From assembly GCA_049514435.1 (NCBI GenBank), contig JBEKVB010000002.1, positions 124,001 through 188,000 on the forward strand: a stretch of DNA of 64,000 nt, in the 5' to 3' direction. This DNA is from UBA4810 sp002479215. GTDB lineage: Bacteria > Desulfobacterota > Syntrophia > Syntrophales > Smithellaceae. Numbering within the stretch: position 1 is the stretch's first letter; every line of letters starts with the position of its first letter. The notes under the pieces were generated by a model. It ran no database searches, had not been told where the DNA came from, and saw only the letters and a list, made by a program, of their open reading frames with translations. Shown here piece by piece: positions 58,969-64,000 of this stretch. The position numbers and the translations under genes are program-made.

Positions 58969-60303
58969 ATGGACTACTGTCCCCACACCACCCAGGATAT
59001 AATCCAAATGCAAGCGGTTATCGGAGTAACCAGCCTCGATGATTTATTTGCCGATATTCCGCAAAAATTCAGATTAAAGCAAATACCGAACATTCCGGCC
59101 GCTTTATCCGAACAGCAGACCGTCGCTGTCCTGAGCGATCTGGCCCGAAAGAATAAACTGCCGCAATTGACCTTAACCGGCGCCGGTGCTTACCATCATT
59201 TTATTCCCGCTGTCGTTGGACATATAATATCCCGCGCTGAATTTTACACTGCCTATACTCCTTATCAGGCGGAGATCAGTCAGGGCATCCTGCAGGCGAT
59301 TTACGAATACCAAACCATGATTGCCCATTTAACCGGTACCGAAATTGCCAATGCTTCCATGTATGATGGCGCTTCGGCAATGGCGGAAGCGGCCGTTCTG
59401 TGCGCGAAGATGTCTAACAGGACTAAAATTATAGTTGCCGGCTCCGTGCATCCCGAATACCGGCAGGTTGTGCGGACATATTCTTGGGCCAACGGCTATA
59501 CAATTGCCGAAATACCGTATACTGCATCGGGACAGCTTGATCAGGCCGCTCTACAAAACGAACTTGATAATCAAGTGGCTGCCGTTTTAGTGCAAAGTCC
59601 CAATTTTTTCGGCGTTATCGAAGATGTTGCTTCTATCGTTGATGTTGCCCATAAAAAAGGGGCTTTGCTTATAGCAGGATTTACAGATGGAACAGCTTTG
59701 GGCATTTTACAGCCGGCGGGAGCGGTAGGCGCTGATTTTGTTGTGGGCGAAGGCCAGAGTTTCGGTAATCCGCTTAATTACGGCGGCCCTTATCTGGGAA
59801 TTTTTGCCGCGCGGGAAAAATTTATGCGCCGGATACCCGGGCGCCTTGTCGGCGCGACGGTGGACAAAAACGGTAAACGCGGTTTTGTTTTGACTCTGCA
59901 AACCCGCGAGCAACATATCCGAAGAGAAAAAGCAACTTCCAATATCTGTTCCAACGAGGCCCTTTGCGCACTGGCAGCGGGCGTGTATCTTGCAGCTCTG
60001 GGCAAGAATTTGCGCAAACTTGCCGAGATCAATATTTACAAAACACAATATTTAAAAAATAAGCTTTTACAACTCAAGGGCTGGCGGGAAGTATTTACCG
60101 CTCCTATCTATAACGAATTTGTTTTGCGCTGTCCCAATCCAAGGCTAACCAATGAAAAGCTAAAGAATGAGGGGATCATCGGCGGTTATGAGTTACAAAA
60201 ATATTATCCGGAGTTGGAAAATACTCTGCTCTTTTGCGCCACGGAAATGATCTCGAAAGAAGATATTGATAGGGTTGCGACAATTTTGAAGTCACGGGTA
60301 TGA
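58969..60303 (+). CDS. gcvPA: Glycine dehydrogenase (decarboxylating) subunit 1
   Basis: A 444-residue alpha subunit of the split P protein, which decarboxylates glycine on PLP with GcvPB. Conserved parts include TGAGAYHHFIPAVVGHI, YTPYQAEISQGILQAIYEYQT, NASMYDGASAMAEA and RREKATSNICSNEALCALA. The last residues (SRV) and the stop codon fall within the first bases of the palindromic repeat at 60293-60417, so the repeat appears to have replaced the original C terminus. Normal family length is kept. Confidence 0.95.
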   Translation: MDYCPHTTQDIIQMQAVIGVTSLDDLFADIPQKFRLKQIPNIPAALSEQQTVAVLSDLARKNKLPQLTLTGAGAYHHFIPAVVGHIISRAEFYTAYTPYQAEISQGILQAIYEYQTMIAHLTGTEIANASMYDGASAMAEAAVLCAKMSNRTKIIVAGSVHPEYRQVVRTYSWANGYTIAEIPYTASGQLDQAALQNELDNQVAAVLVQSPNFFGVIEDVASIVDVAHKKGALLIAGFTDGTALGILQPAGAVGADFVVGEGQSFGNPLNYGGPYLGIFAAREKFMRRIPGRLVGATVDKNGKRGFVLTLQTREQHIRREKATSNICSNEALCALAAGVYLAALGKNLRKLAEINIYKTQYLKNKLLQLKGWREVFTAPIYNEFVLRCPNPRLTNEKLKNEGIIGGYELQKYYPELENTLLFCATEMISKEDIDRVATILKSRV

Positions 60304-60417
60304 ACCCAGAAGCGAGTTGCGGGATATTATCCCCTCCGCTTCGCGGGATTGTTTAACTTCCAATTCCGACGTGTGACCTTTAGATTATACGCTTAACTTT
60401 CGGAATTGGAGTTTCAC
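60293..60417 (+). repeat. Two-hairpin palindromic repeat, copy 3 (between gcvPA and gcvPB)
   Basis: Begins CACGGGTATGAACCC, where the TGA is the gcvPA stop, and ends TCGGAATTGGAGTTTCAC. It matches the minus strand of 21740-21863 over about 125 bases. It fills the whole gap between two genes of one operon, so it must be transcribed and can fold as two hairpins in the message. Confidence 0.85.
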
Positions 60418-60439
60418 GAATAATCTCAGGAGTTGAAAT

Positions 60440-61885
60440 ATGGACTTGATTTTTGAGATAAGCAAAGGGGGACGCAACGCCGTAGACGTCTCCGCAAGCG
60501 ATGTACCCTCAGTAAAAATCGAACCTGTAATCGATAAAAAATACTTGCGTGCTGAACTTGATCTACCGGAAGTAGCGGAAATCGACTTAATCCGGCACTA
60601 CACCAATTTGTCACGGCGGAATTTCGGCGTTGATCTGGGCTTCTATCCTCTGGGTTCCTGCACTATGAAATATAACCCCAAGGTTAACGAAAATGTCGCT
60701 GCACTGCCCGGCTTTACCGAAATGCACCCATATGTTCCTGCTGAATTTGCCCAGGGTAATTTGCAACTTATCTATGAAATGCAACAATATTTATGCGGCA
60801 TCTTTGGCATGGCGGAATTCACCCTGCAACCGGCGGCAGGCGCGCATGGCGAACTTACCGGCATCATGATGATTAAAAAGTATTTTGAAAACAAAGACCA
60901 AAAACGCCGCTTTATCCTGATACCGGATACCGCGCACGGCACCAATCCGGCATCCGGTGCACTTTGCGGATTTGATACGGTTACGCTGCGTTCAAACAGC
61001 GAAGGAGGCGTCGATATCGAACACTTGCAGTCTTTGATGACGGAAGATGTGGCCGCTTTGATGTTAACCAATCCCAACACGCTGGGACTATTTGAACGCA
61101 ATATCGAAAAGGTCGCGCAAATCGTCCATGACAAAGGCGGCCTGCTCTACGGTGACGGCGCCAATGCCAACGCTTTTTTAGGCAAAACCAGACCGGGCGA
61201 TTTGGGCTTCGATGTTATTCATCTTAATCTGCACAAAACTTTTTCCACGCCGCACGGCGGCGGAGGCCCCGGCAGCGGCCCGGTGGGCGTAGCGGCAAAG
61301 CTTACCGACTATCTGCCCATACCGCGCATTGTGAAGAAAAAACAGGAATACAACTGGTCGGATAAATTCCCCGATAGCATCGGCCGCATGCGCTCTTTTT
61401 ATGGCAATTTCAATGTGGTTGTGAAAGCCTATACTTATATTCGCTCCGTAGGCGCCGAAGGTTTAACGCGCGCCACCGAAATGGCCGTGCTTAATGCCAA
61501 CTACATCAAAGAAAAGTTAAAGCCATATTTTGATTTGCCTTATGATCGTGTATGCATGCACGAGTGTGTTTTTTCCGGTAAAAGACAAGTTGCCGAAAGT
61601 GGAGTGCATACAACAGACATTGCCAAGAGGCTGATTGATTATGGCTATCATCCTCCGACGGTTTATTTTCCTTTAATTGTTCCCGAAGCGATCATGATTG
61701 AACCTACCGAGACGGAAAGTAAAGAAACTCTGGATGCCTTCTGTGAGGCCATGATTGCCATCGCGGCCGAGGCCAAAGAAAATCCTGATTGTGTAAAAAA
61801 TGCACCGCTGACAACACCGGTTAGCCGGCTCGATGAAGTGCTCGCCGCGCGTAAGCCGGATGTGTGCTGGAAAAAAGCCGACTGA
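60440..61885 (+). CDS. gcvPB: Glycine dehydrogenase (decarboxylating) subunit 2
   Basis: A 481-residue beta subunit of the split P protein carrying the PLP-binding lysine in HLNLHKTFSTPHGGGGPGSGP. Other typical parts are LGSCTMKYNPKVNE, QPAAGAHGELTGIMMIK, DTAHGTNPASGALCGF and DGANANAFLG. The ribosome-binding site AGGAG follows the repeat element closely. Seven bases separate its stop from lipA. Confidence 0.96.
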   Translation: MDLIFEISKGGRNAVDVSASDVPSVKIEPVIDKKYLRAELDLPEVAEIDLIRHYTNLSRRNFGVDLGFYPLGSCTMKYNPKVNENVAALPGFTEMHPYVPAEFAQGNLQLIYEMQQYLCGIFGMAEFTLQPAAGAHGELTGIMMIKKYFENKDQKRRFILIPDTAHGTNPASGALCGFDTVTLRSNSEGGVDIEHLQSLMTEDVAALMLTNPNTLGLFERNIEKVAQIVHDKGGLLYGDGANANAFLGKTRPGDLGFDVIHLNLHKTFSTPHGGGGPGSGPVGVAAKLTDYLPIPRIVKKKQEYNWSDKFPDSIGRMRSFYGNFNVVVKAYTYIRSVGAEGLTRATEMAVLNANYIKEKLKPYFDLPYDRVCMHECVFSGKRQVAESGVHTTDIAKRLIDYGYHPPTVYFPLIVPEAIMIEPTETESKETLDAFCEAMIAIAAEAKENPDCVKNAPLTTPVSRLDEVLAARKPDVCWKKAD

Positions 61886-61892
61886 TTTTTTT

Positions 61893-62759
61893 ATGAACGA
61901 ACTACAATCAAGATCACAACTTCTCCGCAAGCCTCCTTGGCTCAAAGTGCGTCCTCCTTATAATACTGGTGAATGCCGCAACATTAAATCCACTCTCGTT
62001 GAGCTGCAATTGCACACCGTCTGTCAGGAGGCGGCCTGCCCCAATATGGCTGAATGCTTCAATAACGGTACGGCAACATTTTTGATTCTCGGTAATATTT
62101 GCACGCGTAACTGCGTTTATTGTAATGTCGCTCATGGTATACCAGCGCCTGTGGACGAACAAGAAATTCATCGTCTGATTGATGCTGTACATAAAATGAG
62201 TTTAAAATACGTTGCTGTAACTTCCGTTACCCGTGATGATTTGCCCGACGGAGGTGCTCAAGCTTTTGCTGATTGTATAGGCGACTTGCGCAAAGCAGTG
62301 CCCGAATGTAAGATTGAAGTCTTGATTCCCGATTTTAAGGGCAGCACATCAGCGCTGGAAAAAGTGATTGCCGCCAAACCCGACGTCATCAACCACAATA
62401 TGGAAGTTGTTGAACCTATGTTTGCTCAATTACGGCCGCAGGGAAATTATAGACTATCACTTAAGCTCCTCTCACGGATTGCCGGAACGCCGATTATTTC
62501 CAAAAGCGGTTTTATGGTTGGCTTTGGTGAAAAGCGCGCAGAGATCCTGCGCTTAATTGACGATTTGGTTGCGGCTTCCTGCTCACGCCTGACTATCGGG
62601 CAGTATCAACAGCCGACGCTCAAGCATTGGCCGGTAGCTAAATATTATCACCCGGACGAGTTTGCAGAGTTGAAAGAAATAGCCGATAAAAAAGGCTTTC
62701 ATTATGTGGAAGCGGGACCCTTAGTGCGCAGTTCTTATCATGCTGCGCAGGCATGTTAG
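61893..62759 (+). CDS. lipA: Lipoyl synthase
   Basis: A 288-residue radical SAM enzyme that inserts two sulfur atoms into octanoyl groups on GcvH or dehydrogenase E2 proteins. Start chosen at 61893 (MNELQSRSQLLRKPPWLKV); a longer frame begins inside gcvPB. The auxiliary cluster is CX4CX5C (C44, C49, C55) and the SAM cluster is CTRNCVYC (C70, C74, C77). The C-terminal serine ligand is in VRSSYHA. No lipB or lplA is in the window, so the octanoyl source is unknown. Confidence 0.95.
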   Translation: MNELQSRSQLLRKPPWLKVRPPYNTGECRNIKSTLVELQLHTVCQEAACPNMAECFNNGTATFLILGNICTRNCVYCNVAHGIPAPVDEQEIHRLIDAVHKMSLKYVAVTSVTRDDLPDGGAQAFADCIGDLRKAVPECKIEVLIPDFKGSTSALEKVIAAKPDVINHNMEVVEPMFAQLRPQGNYRLSLKLLSRIAGTPIISKSGFMVGFGEKRAEILRLIDDLVAASCSRLTIGQYQQPTLKHWPVAKYYHPDEFAELKEIADKKGFHYVEAGPLVRSSYHAAQAC

Positions 62760-62771
62760 TGAGGAGTGGAT

Positions 62772-64000
62772 ATGGCTGAACAATATGATTTAGTTGTTAT
62801 TGGCGGAGGACCCGGGGGACTAGCCGCGGCCGAGCATGCTGCGAAAAACAAAAAACACGTCCTCATTATCGAAAAAGACAGTTGGGGTGGCACATGTACC
62901 AATCTCGGCTGCATTCCCACCAAAGCCCTTCTTTCCTGCAGTAAATATTACGCGGACTTGAAAAAACTCAAAAGGTTGGGAATTAATATCGCGGATATAT
63001 CAATTGATTTTAGCGGTATAAAAAAACATCAACAACAAATAGTCAAGGTGGCGGCGCTCGGTGCTCATAAAATGCTCGTCGATGCTCAGGTGGAAACAAA
63101 ACAAGGCACGGGAGAAATTATCTCATCTCAGGAAGTGCAATATAGGGATCAACAAGGCAACTCTAAAATCATTCCCACAAATAACATAATTATCGCCTGG
63201 GGCTCTGAACCGCAAATGCTGCCGGAAATAAATTTGTCCGAACGCATCTTAACCTCTGATGGTTTGCTTAATTTAAATATTCTTCCCGCCAGTATCATCA
63301 TTGTTGGGGGCAGTGTAATCGGCGTGGAATTTGCCACTTTTTTTGCCGAATTGGGTGTAAGAGTAACCTTAGTTGAACTATTAGACAGCATTCTACCCTA
63401 TGAAGACCAGGAAGCAGTCGATTTGCTCCGGCAGGAACTGGTTCGTTTAGGCATTGACATACATACCTCAACAAAACTCGAAAAATTAAATGATACGGAC
63501 AACGGAGTTGTCATGCGGGCTCAAAAAATTGGCAAAGAATTTGAGATGACTGCCGATTATGCTTTACTTTGCACCGGAAGAAAACCTCTGCTGGATACGC
63601 CACAGTTGGATAAGTTGGGCATTGAATATGCAAAAGCTGGCGTCAAAGTCGATCAGAACATGATGACAAATATAGCCGGTATTTACGCGGTAGGCGATGT
63701 CACCGGCGGCTTGATGCTGGCACATCGCGCGACTGAGCAAGGTAAAGTTGCGGCCGGGCATATTTGTGAATCAAACACAATTGTTTACGATGAAAATTTT
63801 ATTCCATCCGTGGTTTATAGCCATCCGCAAATTGCTCGCGTGGGTCATAATCAAAAACAAGCGGTAAACGAAGGATTAATCGTGGAGATCGTGAAATCCA
63901 ATTACAGCGCCAACATCATCGCACGCGCCCAACTGCTGGGTCAGGGTTTTGTCAAGGTCATCTTCAATGAGGATAAAATCATCGGCGCAACCATCGTTGG
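62772..64000 (+). CDS. lpdA: Dihydrolipoyl dehydrogenase (glycine cleavage L protein), 3' end outside the window
   Basis: The frame starts at 62772 after GAGGAG, 12 bases after lipA, and is open to the window edge (409 full codons). FAD-binding GGGPGG lies at residues 11-16; the redox disulfide is C42/C47 in GGTCTNLGCIPTKALL. The NAD-binding loop is VGGSVIGVEFATFFAELG, and YAVGDVTGG is the second FAD contact. The missing part should hold the dimerisation domain and the catalytic His-Glu pair. It reoxidises the lipoyl arm of GcvH with NAD+. Confidence 0.95.
   Translation, partial: MAEQYDLVVIGGGPGGLAAAEHAAKNKKHVLIIEKDSWGGTCTNLGCIPTKALLSCSKYYADLKKLKRLGINIADISIDFSGIKKHQQQIVKVAALGAHKMLVDAQVETKQGTGEIISSQEVQYRDQQGNSKIIPTNNIIIAWGSEPQMLPEINLSERILTSDGLLNLNILPASIIIVGGSVIGVEFATFFAELGVRVTLVELLDSILPYEDQEAVDLLRQELVRLGIDIHTSTKLEKLNDTDNGVVMRAQKIGKEFEMTADYALLCTGRKPLLDTPQLDKLGIEYAKAGVKVDQNMMTNIAGIYAVGDVTGGLMLAHRATEQGKVAAGHICESNTIVYDENFIPSVVYSHPQIARVGHNQKQAVNEGLIVEIVKSNYSANIIARAQLLGQGFVKVIFNEDKIIGATIV

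Noticed and set aside
1..64000. CRISPR arrays, rRNA or tRNA genes, full insertion sequences.
   Set aside because: I saw no regularly spaced repeat arrays, no conserved rRNA or tRNA segments and no transposase or integrase frame; a tRNA could still be missed by eye.

Overview
This 64 kb window looks like the chromosome of an anaerobic, Gram-negative bacterium of the Deltaproteobacteria/Desulfobacterota type, with the Syntrophaceae/Smithella group as the best guess. Base composition is mid-40s % GC by eye. Reasons: LPS genes (kdsB, hldD), a MacAB-like tripartite pump with an outer-membrane lipoprotein, System II cytochrome c maturation (ResB/CcsA), a split P-protein glycine cleavage operon with lipA and lpd, selenocysteine use (selA plus a UGA-containing selenoprotein gene), and several families of short palindromic intergenic repeats. 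The species assignment is inference; no rRNA or tRNA gene was found.

Layout. 1-3.4 kb: the tail of a membrane protein, moaA, a frameshifted tautomerase gene, a methyltransferase and an AmmeMemoRadiSam-type radical SAM gene, all on +. 3.6-7.3 kb: a Mop-type molybdate-binding protein behind a near-consensus sigma-70 promoter, two related exported proteins, an EcsC-family protein and an iron-sulfur flavoprotein. 7.6-12.5 kb: a minus-strand macA/macB(ATPase)/macB(permease)/nodT efflux operon. 12.5-18.5 kb: a loose accessory region with small membrane proteins, degenerate intergenic repeats, an HMA-like exported protein, a Cache-PAS-PAS-GGDEF diguanylate cyclase and, at 17990-18496, a peroxiredoxin-like selenoprotein whose catalytic codon is UGA, followed by a SECIS-like hairpin. 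18.6-21.3 kb: an enoyl-CoA hydratase and a two-gene TcmP / radical SAM (DUF5131-like) cassette. 21.4-21.9 kb: a composite of two inverted palindromic repeats enclosing a structured, terminator-bearing segment.

21.9-32.6 kb: dapA, resB-ccsA, smc, ftsY, a PPP-type phosphatase, glutamate formimidoyltransferase and a HAD hydrolase. 32.5-37.8 kb (minus): mtnA, gatB, gatA, gatC and a histone-deacetylase-family hydrolase, packed with one-base or short overlaps. 38.1-41.3 kb: tatA, tatC and a class A penicillin-binding protein. 41.3-46.9 kb: a branched-chain amino acid operon (ilvB-ilvN-ilvC-ilvD) preceded by a 35-residue Leu/Ile/Val-rich leader peptide and two terminator hairpins, a complete attenuator. 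47.0-48.5 kb: a two-gene accessory pair of unknown function. 48.7-56.1 kb (minus): a Cache-type sensor fragment, kdsB, hldD, a laccase-domain (PgeF) protein, an RluD-like pseudouridine synthase, selA and a HemW-like radical SAM protein. 56.4-64.0 kb: peptide deformylase, a zinc-ribbon membrane protein, gcvT-gcvH-gcvPA-gcvPB-lipA and the start of lpdA, which runs off the window.

Functional links. gcvT/H/PA/PB, lipA and lpdA together give a whole glycine cleavage system with the means to lipoylate its H protein. selA supplies Sec-tRNA for the selenoprotein 36 kb away. moaA and the Mop protein point to molybdenum or tungsten enzymes. The most rewarding points are the selenoprotein with its SECIS, the ilv attenuator, the composite inverted-repeat element with a candidate structured RNA (a third copy of its repeat forms the end of gcvPA), and the attC-like sites in the accessory region.
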